Part shown: positions 1-9,100 of the stretch, piece after piece
How the letters are laid out: each line of letters opens with the position of its first letter
Position numbering within the stretch: position 1 is the first letter of the stretch
Assembly: GCA_012839185.1 (NCBI GenBank)
Contig: DUNU01000005.1
Location: 1-39,751, forward strand
DNA length: 39,751 nucleotides
Source: Clostridiales bacterium
Lineage (GTDB): Bacteria; Bacillota; Clostridia; Oscillospirales; Acutalibacteraceae
Direction of reading: 5' to 3'
The notes under the pieces: model-generated
What the model was told of the DNA's origin: nothing
The model's database searches: none
What the model saw: the letters and a program-made list of their open reading frames with translations, nothing else
Program-made: the position numbers and the translations under genes

Positions 1-5
1 AATTT

Positions 6-48
6 AAGTGACAGAGATTGTCTCGCACAGGCATCTTTGTCACTTTTT
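6..48 (+). terminator. Rho-independent terminator of an upstream + strand gene
   Basis: A 13-bp stem (6-18 with 33-45, one G.U pair) closes a 14-nt loop and is followed by a run of T at 44-48. The T run is on the + strand side, so it should end a transcript that enters from left of the window. Confidence 0.75.
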
Positions 49-95
49 AATTCTATAAATAATTTTGATAATAAATAAAAGGTCAGGTGATTTAA

Positions 96-407
96 ATGCA
101 AAAAAATAAAAAGATTATTATTGTTTTGATATCCTTGTTTCTTATTCTACTTTTAACATCTTCCGGCGCAACTGCTTTTAATATCGGTGCAGGCTCAAGC
201 TCAAGTACTATTTATGGTTCTTCAACAACCAGTTATGGTTTTACTTTGTTCAACTTAAATTCCGAAGCAATTATGGGTTATCGTTTTTCTGTGGTGGATG
301 AAAACGGAATAACCATATCCAAAACCATTGATGTATATCGATTTGATTTATTACGGCATAAAAACAGCGTAGCAGTTACAAAAACTACTACGCTTATTTC
401 ATTCTGA
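96..407 (+). CDS. Small exported protein of unknown function, possibly truncated
   Basis: A 103-residue ORF preceded by AGGTGA six bases before the ATG. Residues 1-27 form a typical signal peptide or anchor: a lysine-rich start, a leucine/isoleucine core and a small-residue end (SSGATA). Residues 30-50 are rich in Ser, Gly and Thr. No family was recognised. The last 15 or so codons run through the hairpin at 366-394, which looks like the terminator of the convergent minus-strand operon, so the C-terminus may not be ancestral and the gene could be the 5' part of a longer one. The start context and signal peptide argue that it is translated; the coding role of the C-terminal part is doubtful. 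Confidence 0.45.
   Translation: MQKNKKIIIVLISLFLILLLTSSGATAFNIGAGSSSSTIYGSSTTSYGFTLFNLNSEAIMGYRFSVVDENGITISKTIDVYRFDLLRHKNSVAVTKTTTLISF
360..394 (-). terminator. Terminator of the cupin-mltG operon
   Basis: A 12-bp stem with one mismatch (366-377 with 383-394) and a 5-nt loop. On the minus strand it is followed by GTTTTTA. It lies 47 bases after the stop codon of the gene ending at 441. It overlaps the end of the convergent + strand ORF. Confidence 0.7.
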
Positions 408-440
408 TTTTTAAGGGCAAGTAATAAATATGGGGTATTT

Positions 441-1361
441 TTAATATGTGATTGTCCAGGTTTCATCAAGATAACCCTCAAGACCGACTTTAGCGGAAAG
501 GATACCGGCAGAGCCTGTTCCGTCGCCTTTTATGGGCATATTTTCATGGTACTTAATTACCCGTCCCTGCGAATCGAGCGTAATCTCAATCGTCGCACCG
601 GCATAATCCATGTTGGCATCGGTAATCTTGATTGGTCCCAAATCCACCGTAGTCAAATCAAGATAGTCCATCGCTTGAGCGTGATATGTCGGAGCTGGAG
701 CGGTAAAAGTGGTTGATTCGGGTTTGAGTTTAATCACAATAAGCATATTCCCGCCGTTTGCGGTTTTGCTGACTGACGCAACGCCGTTCATATCAATTCC
801 GAAATCCTTATTTGAGGGCGGAATGCAATCGGAAAATTTTGATTGCTCGTTGTTTTCAGCATCAACTGCCGTACCGTTGCTGACATTATAAGTCTTGTTG
901 GTTGTGCCGACCAAGTTTTGCAATGCGGAGTTGACTATTCCCCTCGCTCCGGGTATGCTGCATTCCGTAATCTGAACGTCAATAACCTGATCTTTGTTCG
1001 CTTTTAATGTGCCGGTATTCTTTTTAAGTGCGTTTATTGCCGAAACCGCCTGAGCAACAATATCCGCATCACTCTCTTGGGCAGAGGTGGTCGGTGTGCT
1101 TGTCGGCTGATTGCCGTTCGCTGTCGGAGCAATCGTGCCATCGGGAGCAGTAGTCAAAATAACTTCTGACGGGAGGGGATTTGTCGTATTAACAGGTGTA
1201 TCCGTCGGTACGGGAGCTTCGGTAGGAGCATCCGTTACTATCGGCTCGGTTGTGGTATTTTCGGGAACCGGAGGTTGTTTTACGCTTATAAAGGCGACAA
1301 TTAGTGCCACCGCAACCATAACAACCAAGATTCCTATCATCGTTTTCAAAGAAGATTTCAT
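441..1361 (-). CDS. Membrane-anchored extracytoplasmic protein of unknown function
   Basis: 306 residues. Residues 8-27 are a single hydrophobic segment (signal anchor) after a short basic start, so the bulk is predicted outside the membrane. Residues 30-95 are a Thr/Pro/Ala/Glu-rich linker typical of wall-spanning spacers. From about 97 to the end there is a compact domain without a motif I recognise; it has two cysteines (in TECSIPG and SDCIPPS) that could form a disulfide. The start is preceded by AGGTGAT. The upstream mltG stop codon lies within this ribosome binding site, so the two genes are one transcription unit. The context suggests a cell-envelope role, but that is inference only. 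Confidence 0.75.
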   Translation of the reverse strand: MKSSLKTMIGILVVMVAVALIVAFISVKQPPVPENTTTEPIVTDAPTEAPVPTDTPVNTTNPLPSEVILTTAPDGTIAPTANGNQPTSTPTTSAQESDADIVAQAVSAINALKKNTGTLKANKDQVIDVQITECSIPGARGIVNSALQNLVGTTNKTYNVSNGTAVDAENNEQSKFSDCIPPSNKDFGIDMNGVASVSKTANGGNMLIVIKLKPESTTFTAPAPTYHAQAMDYLDLTTVDLGPIKITDANMDYAGATIEITLDSQGRVIKYHENMPIKGDGTGSAGILSAKVGLEGYLDETWTITY

Positions 1362-1369
1362 ATTATCAC

Positions 1370-2608
1370 CTATTCTTCAGCGGAATTTACAGCCAGCACA
1401 CGATTCAAGTTTGCATTATGTTCGGCATCTGTTTCAGCAAGATATATCTTCCTGTTCTTATCGTGACAGAAGAAGAAATAAGTCGTCTCCTCAGGATTAA
1501 GTGCTGCTTTTATCGCACCAATACCGGGGTTACATATAGGACCAATCGGAAGTCCCGAACTTAAATATGTGTTGTATTTAAGGGAAAACGCTTCTATTTC
1601 AGTATTTGTAAGCAAACCGGTTTCAATATCGGGAATGTATGAGGTTGTGGCATCACAAGCTAAATACTTATAATGACCGGTTGTATCATTGAGACGATTA
1701 TGCAAAATGGAAGATACTTGAGTCATCTGTTTTGAACCGTATGCCTCTTTTTCGATAATGGACGCAAGAGTAAGAACCTCATCGAGAGTGAAATTTAATT
1801 CTGTTGCTTTGGTCGAAAATTCTTCAGTCCATTTGTTATTGAAGTTGGTTAAAAATCTGCCGATAACAGAAGAACAGTTTTCACCTAAATAAAATTCATA
1901 GGTATCCGGAAAAAGATAGCCTTCAAGCAAATGATAACGCTCTTTTCCGGCAATTGCGGACGGCAGGAAGGTATATTTATCGGAGAAGTCAACCGTTTCC
2001 ATCGTCTGTCTTAATGCATCGGCGGAACAAACTCCGTTTTCGGCAAGTTTTTCGATAATCTGGTCGCAGGTATAACCTTCGGGGAATGTAAGAATAACCG
2101 TTTCGGCAGAAGTGGCAGTGGACGACATTTTTGTGAGCATTACTTCAAGTCCCATACTGGGAGATAATTCATATACACCTGCAATATATTCTGTATCTTC
2201 GTCAAATCGCAGCAATAGTCGGTTAAACATCTTGCAAAATTCCTTATTCTCAATAAGATCTTTATCTGCAAGCAAATCAATAACTTCATCGGTCGTTGCA
2301 TTCGATGAAATCGTAATAACCACCTTATCTTTTGAGCGGTTCATTGCAAAAATATCGTTTACGCAAGCAAGAGTATAATAGATTATGGTCGCAGAACTTA
2401 CGAGAACAATCGTGAGCAAAACTAAACTGACAAGAAGACTTTTGTACCGGCGTTTGCGAATTTCCGCTTTAAGTCTCTTTGATTTTTTACGCTTGACAGG
2501 CTTTTCCTTTTTATTCTTTATGGTTTTTGAGGGATTTACTACAGGAATTTCATTATTCACCGAAGCTCCCATTGAACGTAAATCAGATTTATTATTGTTA
2601 TTTTCCAT
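1370..2608 (-). CDS. mltG: Endolytic murein transglycosylase MltG (YceG-like)
   Basis: 412 residues. MltG cleaves nascent peptidoglycan strands inside the glycan chain at the membrane and helps set strand length. A long basic cytoplasmic tail (1-55, many Lys/Arg) precedes one membrane segment at about 57-80. The YceG domain follows: EGYTCDQIIEKL near 177-188, LEGYLFPDTYEF near 228-239, and the catalytic-Glu motif LASIIEKEA at 281-289. Later come a LACDATTSY segment and GLPIGPICNPG with the family's AALNPE turn. The length is normal for Firmicutes MltG with an N-terminal extension. The Shine-Dalgarno site is weak (AAGAG), and the gene starts 10 bases after the cupin stop, so coupled translation is likely. 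Confidence 0.95.
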   Translation of the reverse strand: MENNNNKSDLRSMGASVNNEIPVVNPSKTIKNKKEKPVKRKKSKRLKAEIRKRRYKSLLVSLVLLTIVLVSSATIIYYTLACVNDIFAMNRSKDKVVITISSNATTDEVIDLLADKDLIENKEFCKMFNRLLLRFDEDTEYIAGVYELSPSMGLEVMLTKMSSTATSAETVILTFPEGYTCDQIIEKLAENGVCSADALRQTMETVDFSDKYTFLPSAIAGKERYHLLEGYLFPDTYEFYLGENCSSVIGRFLTNFNNKWTEEFSTKATELNFTLDEVLTLASIIEKEAYGSKQMTQVSSILHNRLNDTTGHYKYLACDATTSYIPDIETGLLTNTEIEAFSLKYNTYLSSGLPIGPICNPGIGAIKAALNPEETTYFFFCHDKNRKIYLAETDAEHNANLNRVLAVNSAEE

Positions 2609-2618
2609 TTTACAACTC

Positions 2619-2966
2619 TTAATATGTTAATATCACGGCGAAAACAATCAAAGTATCGTCATGTCTGTTGGCAATAGAGTGCTTTTCCCCACTCAGACAC
2701 AAACAACTGTCACCGGCATAAAGAATTTCCTCTTTTCCGTTGTCGTTATAGGTGGCAGTACCGGAAATTATATAGAAAATCTCCTCTTCATTTTCATGAA
2801 CATGAGTTCCAATGCTGCATCCGGGTTCAATTGTGAGTGTGGCAACTAAACGAGATTTGCCTTTATACTCGTCTTTATTGAGAACATCCGTAACAAGGAC
2901 GCTTCCGTCACCGTCACGCATATTTGTCTTAAGGGTTTTATTCATTTCAGATTTACGCTTTATCAT
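2619..2966 (-). CDS. Single-domain cupin (cupin_2) protein
   Basis: 115 residues forming one beta-barrel cupin. Motif 1 is visible as GTHVHENEEEIFYIISG: two His and a Glu that usually bind a metal. Motif 2 is AGDSCLCLSGEKHSIAN with the third His. Such proteins act as small metalloenzymes, isomerases or sugar/ligand sensors; the substrate cannot be read from the sequence. The start is supported by GGAGG seven bases before the ATG at 2966 and by a consensus promoter just upstream. It is the first gene of the operon with mltG, which may hint at an envelope-related ligand, but cupins occur in many contexts. Confidence 0.85.
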   Translation of the reverse strand: MIKRKSEMNKTLKTNMRDGDGSVLVTDVLNKDEYKGKSRLVATLTIEPGCSIGTHVHENEEEIFYIISGTATYNDNGKEEILYAGDSCLCLSGEKHSIANRHDDTLIVFAVILTY

Positions 2967-2996
2967 ATAACTTCCTCCAAAAGACTATTACATTTT

Positions 2997-3025
2997 ATTA
3001 TACATCATCTTATTATAAAATGCAA
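2997..3025 (-). promoter_or_regulatory. Sigma-A promoter of the cupin-mltG operon
   Basis: On the minus strand: TTGCAT (3020-3025), a 17-bp spacer, then TATAAT (2997-3002). The expected start near 2990 leaves a leader of about 24 bases before the cupin ATG. Confidence 0.8.
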
Positions 3026-3032
3026 GTAATTT

Positions 3033-3064
3033 TTTATTAAACAAAGCTCTCATTAAACGAGAGC
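3033..3064 (-). terminator. Terminator at the end of the pyr/transglutaminase operon
   Basis: GCTCTC (3046-3051) pairs with GAGAGC (3059-3064) around a 7-nt loop. On the minus strand it is followed by TTTGTTTAAT and a second U-rich stretch. It sits seven bases after the stop codon at 3071. Confidence 0.65.
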
Positions 3065-3070
3065 CTGATT

Positions 3071-4501
3071 TCATTCGCAAACAATCTCAATTGCGGTAAT
3101 TAAATCATCTTCATACAAGAAAAATATTGAAAAATCGTCTATTGAATATTCAATAAGCCCTTCCGCTTCATAACGTTCCTCCGTGCCGTATATCTCACCA
3201 AGTTCTTTAAGACTGTCTCCGATGGATATACCTCGGGTTGTCCAAATGTTTTCAGACAGGATTTCGATTTTGTATACAACCAAAATTCCGTTATTACTGT
3301 AACAACTGACTCTGAAATATTCGTAAGTGATAATACTATCCGTTCCGTCATACCAGCAGGAAGGAATATTCAAAACTTCCCCTTCGCCGAAATTCTCCAA
3401 AACGGTTTTGTAATCTTCACCGACAGAAACGCTGTTATTGCCGATTTTAACGGTAAAATCTTCTTGTGTCAGATCTGAAACAATCGGCTCATCTATCGGC
3501 TTTGAAACGGGATCTATATCCAAAGTTTCCTGTCTGAATCCGTATTCCCCATTAAAGACTTCCGTTGAATAATCATCAAAATTCCACCTATACCCCATTG
3601 TGTAAAGTTGTGCGTCAGTCTTTTTGTATGTACCGCCCGTTTGTATGGGATATTCGGTGTCCACATAGAACCATCCGTCATTCATCTGAACGATTGTCCA
3701 TTCGTGAATATTGCCTTCGGTGTGAATTATACTGCCACGAACAATATATGTCTTGTAACCCGCAGCCTCATAGAGCATGGAAGTAAGTGCCGCAAAATGA
3801 TAGCAAGAACCGCGACGGGTATTGAGCATATTTATCACAAGATTAACTTTCTCGTCATCTTCTGCCGTCGTGTAATTGTAATTTGAGCGGATATAGTCAA
3901 ATATATGATATGCTCCGGTACCGGTGGTTTTTAGAATCTGTTTTAATTTCCAATCCAATGTATCAGCATTAAGTGTCTTTGCTCTTGCCTTGCAATCATC
4001 TTCAAAAGAATATTCCCCCACATCCTGATTTCGTGCGAGCTTACCGTCGAGGAATGAATAATACAGGTCAAATCCGTCATAGAAATATTCAGAATACGTC
4101 CTGCCTCCGTCGTGGAAATTATACTTGTTTCCATCGTCATCGAGCATTAAGCCCTTTAACTCTCCTGTTTCGGATTTGAACACTTTTTCAGTACTGAGAG
4201 CAATTCGTAAAATAAGCCTTGCATCGACAATATTATTTTCACCGTCGTTGTTCACATCGGCTCTTTTGACAAACTTATCTTCCAATTCCTCCAAATTCAA
4301 AGAAGAACGAAGTGCAATGCGAGCATCCCGAACGTCGGTTTTTTTATCATTATTCAAATCAGCAGGATTTGTATCCTGAACAACGAAATGCGTCGCACCG
4401 TTTTCATATTGCAGATATTTGCCCTTATCTCCGGCACTTGCAAACAAAACAGATGTAAAAAACAGAACGACACATAAAAATATCGGGAGAAGTCTTTTCA
4501 T
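3071..4501 (-). CDS. Exported transglutaminase-like protein with N-terminal dockerin repeats
   Basis: 476 residues. Residues 1-23 are a signal peptide (cleavage likely after ASA). Residues 46-103 hold two dockerin-type F-hand repeats, ADLNNDKKTDVRDARIAL and ADVNNDGENNIVDARLIL, which normally bind calcium and dock to a cohesin. A transglutaminase-like papain-fold domain follows at about 190-300 with a plausible triad Cys233 (RRGSCYHF), His266 (IHEWTIV) and Asp281 (WFYVDTEY). The remainder, about 345-476, resembles two beta-rich repeats around SVGEDYKTVLENFG and SIGDSLKELGEIYG. Such enzymes act as proteases or peptide cross-linkers or cleavers outside the cell. The ATG shares one base with the pyrD stop (TAATG), so the gene appears translationally coupled to pyrimidine synthesis, an odd partnership. 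Substrate unknown. Confidence 0.85.
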   Translation of the reverse strand: MKRLLPIFLCVVLFFTSVLFASAGDKGKYLQYENGATHFVVQDTNPADLNNDKKTDVRDARIALRSSLNLEELEDKFVKRADVNNDGENNIVDARLILRIALSTEKVFKSETGELKGLMLDDDGNKYNFHDGGRTYSEYFYDGFDLYYSFLDGKLARNQDVGEYSFEDDCKARAKTLNADTLDWKLKQILKTTGTGAYHIFDYIRSNYNYTTAEDDEKVNLVINMLNTRRGSCYHFAALTSMLYEAAGYKTYIVRGSIIHTEGNIHEWTIVQMNDGWFYVDTEYPIQTGGTYKKTDAQLYTMGYRWNFDDYSTEVFNGEYGFRQETLDIDPVSKPIDEPIVSDLTQEDFTVKIGNNSVSVGEDYKTVLENFGEGEVLNIPSCWYDGTDSIITYEYFRVSCYSNNGILVVYKIEILSENIWTTRGISIGDSLKELGEIYGTEERYEAEGLIEYSIDDFSIFFLYEDDLITAIEIVCE

Positions 4502-5349
4502 TAAGCGTTTAACTCCTCAATTATCTCTTTGCATATAAACGGATTGACAAGATTTGCCGTACCGATTTGTACTGCCGTCGCACCCGCCATAAGCATTTCG
4601 CGAACATCATCGGCGGAGGATACGCCTCCCATACCGATAACAGGAATATTCACCGCATTGGCAACCTGATATACCATACGAAGAGCAACCGGAAATATGC
4701 CGGGGCCGCTGTAACCGCCCATCTTATTTGCGATTATCGGTTTTCCCGTCTTTAAGTCAAAACGCATACCCAAAAGGGTATTTATCAAACTCAAACCGTC
4801 CGCCCCCGCATCTTCACAAGCCTTTGCGATACTCACAATATCCGTAACATTCGGAGAAAGTTTCATAATTACAGGTTTTGTTGTAACCGCTTTAACCGCT
4901 GATGTTATCTTCGCCGCAACCTTGGGATCTGCTCCGAATGCTGCTCCGCCACCATGAACATTCGGGCAACTTATATTTATTTCCAGCCAGCCGATCTGAT
5001 CGCATTTATCAAGTTTTTCGGCTACCTCTGCATATTCTTCAACGGAAAATCCGCATACATTTGCCATAACGGGCTTATGAAAGACCTTCTTAAGTTCGGG
5101 CAATACTTCATTGATAACCGCATCAACACCCGGATTTTGAAGCCCAACCGAATTGATAAGACCTGCGGGACATTCGGCAATACGAGGCAGGTCATTGCCG
5201 AAACGGGAATTAAGTGTCGTCCCCTTAAAACTGAAAGTTCCCAAGATATTTATATCATAAAGTTCAGCAAATTCAAGACCGTAGCCGTAAGTCCCCGATG
5301 CAGGGATAACGGGATTGTCAATTTCAATGCCGCATAATGTCGTTTTCAT
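4501..5349 (-). CDS. pyrD: Dihydroorotate dehydrogenase B, catalytic subunit
   Basis: 282 residues from the ATG at 5349, chosen because GGAAGG lies eight bases before it and the family starts at this point; an upstream in-frame TTG has no ribosome site. The enzyme is the FMN-containing class 1B subunit oxidising dihydroorotate to orotate in UMP synthesis. Family signatures seen: NPVIPASGTYGYG, GTTLNSRFGNDLPR, and the catalytic cysteine (Cys128) in INISCPNVHGGG, which marks class 1B rather than the Ser of class 2. The FMN-phosphate loop GMGGVSSADD is present near the end. It lies directly after pyrK, its electron-transfer partner, which supports an NAD+-linked heterotetramer. Confidence 0.96.
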   Translation of the reverse strand: MKTTLCGIEIDNPVIPASGTYGYGLEFAELYDINILGTFSFKGTTLNSRFGNDLPRIAECPAGLINSVGLQNPGVDAVINEVLPELKKVFHKPVMANVCGFSVEEYAEVAEKLDKCDQIGWLEINISCPNVHGGGAAFGADPKVAAKITSAVKAVTTKPVIMKLSPNVTDIVSIAKACEDAGADGLSLINTLLGMRFDLKTGKPIIANKMGGYSGPGIFPVALRMVYQVANAVNIPVIGMGGVSSADDVREMLMAGATAVQIGTANLVNPFICKEIIEELNA

Positions 5350-5370
5350 ACTAAAACCTTCCAAATCCGA

Positions 5371-6105
5371 TTAAAAAATAATCTCACTCTTTAACAAAAC
5401 AGGGCCGTCTTTACAAATTCTCTTATAACCGGTGATTGTCTTGCAAGAGCAACCCATGCAAACACCGAAACCGCAGCCCATACGCTCTTCAAAACTAAGT
5501 TGTCCTTCGGTATTGGTAGCATTATATACCGCTTTAAGCATGGGTTCGGGACCGCAAGTGTAAAAATGCGTATAGTTTTCAGGTAAATATGCCGTAACAA
5601 AACCGTTTTTATATTCCGAATTTCTGCAATTATCAGCAATACAAACAGTTACATTACAGCCCAAATCGGCAAACTCTTTTGCATAAAAAACTTCATCATC
5701 GGTATTAAATCCGAGCAGAACATCAACTGTTTTGTTCTCTGAAATCAGTTTTTTTGCAAGAGCGTAAAGAGGTGGAACACCGACACCGCCACCCATCAAA
5801 ACGGGATGATTGCCGGAAATTTCAGTGTCATAGCCGTTGCCTAATCCCGTTAAAATATCAAGTTCACCGGACTGCATTATACTTAAAATCTCGGTGCCCT
5901 TGCCGACAACTTTATAGATTAAAGTCAAGGTGTTTTCGTCATAGTCACAAACAGAAATAGGACGGCGCAAAAATGTGCCGTCTATTTTGATGTTTACGAA
6001 CTGACCCGGTTTTGTAATTTCGGAAGTGTCGCCGCTTAACACCATCTTATAGACATTTGATGTAAGCGGTTTATTTTCGATAATAGAGAAAACGGACTGT
6101 TTCAT
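5371..6105 (-). CDS. pyrK: Dihydroorotate dehydrogenase B, electron transfer subunit
   Basis: 244 residues. PyrK carries FAD and a [2Fe-2S] cluster and passes electrons from PyrD to NAD+. The FAD-binding RRPISVCDY motif is at 48-56 and the NAD-binding GGGVGVPPLYALAK segment at about 105-118. The cluster cysteines are C211, C216, C219 and C231 in the order C-x4-C-x2-C-x11-C. Length is typical. The ATG follows GAGG by seven bases, and 18 bases separate it from the carB stop, consistent with one operon. Confidence 0.96.
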   Translation of the reverse strand: MKQSVFSIIENKPLTSNVYKMVLSGDTSEITKPGQFVNIKIDGTFLRRPISVCDYDENTLTLIYKVVGKGTEILSIMQSGELDILTGLGNGYDTEISGNHPVLMGGGVGVPPLYALAKKLISENKTVDVLLGFNTDDEVFYAKEFADLGCNVTVCIADNCRNSEYKNGFVTAYLPENYTHFYTCGPEPMLKAVYNATNTEGQLSFEERMGCGFGVCMGCSCKTITGYKRICKDGPVLLKSEIIF

Positions 6106-6123
6106 TCGTAACCTCGTTTCAAA

Positions 6124-9100
6124 TTAAGCATCAATCGTTGAAATTGTAAGAGTTGTTTCTTCAAGAACGTCGAGTAAAACCCTAACGGTGTCAAGAGAAG
6201 TAAATATTGTTACATTATTTTCGGTTGCGGTACGACGGATTTCCACGCCATCATTATAATGAAGACCGGAGGTAATTGCACGGGTATTTATGATATAACT
6301 GACATATCCCGCACGGATTGAGTCTAAAATTTCTTCACTGCCCTCGCTGATTTTTCCGCGTACACGGGTACGAATACCATGGTCGCGGAGGAACATTGCC
6401 GTTCCAATTGTAGCCTCAATATTAAAGCCTAAATTATAAAATCTGCGGACTAAGGGCAATGCCTCATCCTTATCCTCATCGGCAATAGTAACCAAGACCG
6501 TACCATAGTTCTGAAGATTCATACCGCTTGCTTTTAATGCCTTGAACATCGCACGAGCGAGCGTATTGTCATAGCCTATCGCTTCACCCGTCGACTTCAT
6601 TTCGGGACTTAAATATGCATCCAAACCTCTGATTTTATTAAATGAAAATACGGGTACTTTTACGTAATATCGCTTTTTCTCATCGGGATAAAGGTCGAAT
6701 ATTCCCTGTTCTTTCAGGCTCTTTCCCAAGATAACCTGAGTGGCAATATCGGCAAGTGAATACCCCGTCGCTTTTGAAAGGAAAGGTACAGTACGACTTG
6801 AACGCGGATTGACTTCAATTATCCAAACATTTTCGTTTTCATCAACAATAAACTGAATATTGAAAAGACCGACAATGCCGATACCAACACCCAATTTTTT
6901 TGCATATTGCAAAATAATGCCCTTAACTTTGTTGGAAATTGAAAATGCCGGATAAACGGAAATGGAGTCGCCCGAATGAACACCGGTACGCTCAACAAGT
7001 TCCATAATCCCCGGAACAAATACATCCCTACCGTCACAAATCGCATCAATTTCGACTTCTTTGCCCTTGATGTATTTATCAACCAAAACGGGCTTATCCT
7101 CATCAATTTCAACCGCCGTTTTAAGATAATAACGAAGGTCAATGTCTTTTGAAACGATCTGCATTGCCCTGCCGCCCAGAACGAATGAAGGACGAACCAA
7201 CACGGGATAACCTATCATATTGGCGGCTTTGATACCATCATTTATGTTTGTAACTGCTTTCCCTTTCGGCTGCGGAATTTCAAGTTCATTGAGGAGTTTT
7301 TCAAAACTGTCACGGTTTTCAGCTCTGTCAAGGGCTTCCCAATCAGTTCCGATAAGTTTTACTCCCCGTTCATAAAGAGGTTTTGCAAGGTTAATTGCTG
7401 TCTGACCGCCGAATGATGCGATAACACCGTAAGGCTGTTCAAAATCAATAATCGCCATAACATCTTCGGTAGTAAGCGGCTCGAAATAAAGTTTGTCCGA
7501 AGTGGTATAGTCGGTAGAAACCGTTTCGGGGTTATTATTTATAATAATAGATTCATAACCTTCCTGACGAATGGTTAAACTTGCGTGAACGGTTGAATAG
7601 TCAAATTCGACACCCTGACCGATACGAATCGGTCCAGCACCCAAAACAATGACCTTTTGCTTATCACCGAGACGCGACTCATTTTCGCCGGTATAACTTG
7701 AATAAAGATAAGGAAGATATTGACCGGTATGGAGAGTGTCAACCATGCGAAATACGGGGATAATGCCATTGAATTTTCGAAGCTGATAAACTTCAATCTC
7801 AGACATATCCCAAAGCTGAGAAATAAACTTATCGCTGAAGCCCATGACTTTAGCAGCCTTGAGAATGTCAATATTCCCCTTGTTTGCAGAGAGAGTTTTT
7901 TCCATATCGACAATCTCAGAAAATGCTTTAAGGAAGAGTTTTGTTATCTTTGTCGTTTCGTGAAGTTTATCAATACTTATACCCCGACGCAAAAGTTCAA
8001 ATATTGCGTAATAATTATCGTCTCTGTATTCGGAAATATAATCAAACAACTCGTCATTTGTCATATCATCAAACTTGGGACAGTGAAAATGACAAACTCC
8101 CGTTTCAAGCGAACGGACGGACTTAAGCAAACATTCAGTTAAAGTTGAGCCGATACCCATAACCTCACCGGTTGCCTTCATTTGTGTTCCTAAAATATTC
8201 GGAGCATCGGTAAATTTATCAAACGGAAAACGCGGGAATTTTGCTACAACATAATCAAGATATGGCTCGGTTGAGGCTTTTCCACCCGCAACTTCAATCT
8301 CATCAAGTGTCATACCGACTGCTACTTTTGCGGTAACACGGGCGATAGGATAACCCGATGCCTTGCTTGCAAGAGCCGAAGAACGGGAGACGCGGGGATT
8401 GACTTCAATCAAAAAATATTCACTTGTATGCGGATTTAATGCGTATTGAACATTACAGCCACCGCAAATTTTAAGTTCTTTGATAATTTTAATGGCGGAA
8501 TCATTGAGCATTTTCAACTCATGCTCGCTTAAAGACAAAATCGGAGCAACAACGGCGGAATCACCCGTATGTACGCCAACGGGATCAATGTTTTCCATAC
8601 CGCAAATTGTTATCGCCTTGTCGGTATGATCTCGCATTACCTCAAATTCAATCTCTTTATATCCCCTTACGCTCTTTTCAACAAGAACCTGATGTACGGG
8701 AGAAAGTTTGAATGCGTTTGCACAGATTTCAACAAGCTCTTTTTCGTTATGTGCAAAACCGCCACCTGTACCGCCCAATGTAAATGCAGGACGAAGGACA
8801 ACGGGATAACCGATATGTAAAGCGGCTTCTTTTGCTTCATTAAGATTATATGTAATTTCACTCGGAATAACCGGCTCACCGATAGACTCACACATTTCTT
8901 TGAAAAGTTCACGGTCTTCGGCACGTTCAATGCTCTCTACACTCGTACCTAAAAGTTCCGTACCGCATTCATTGAGAACACCTTTTCTGTTAAGATCCAT
9001 TGCAAGATTAAGACCGGTCTGACCGCCAATTCCGGGAATAATGGCATCGGGACGCTCGTAACGAAGAATTTTTGCAAGATATTCAAGGGTAAGCGGCTCC

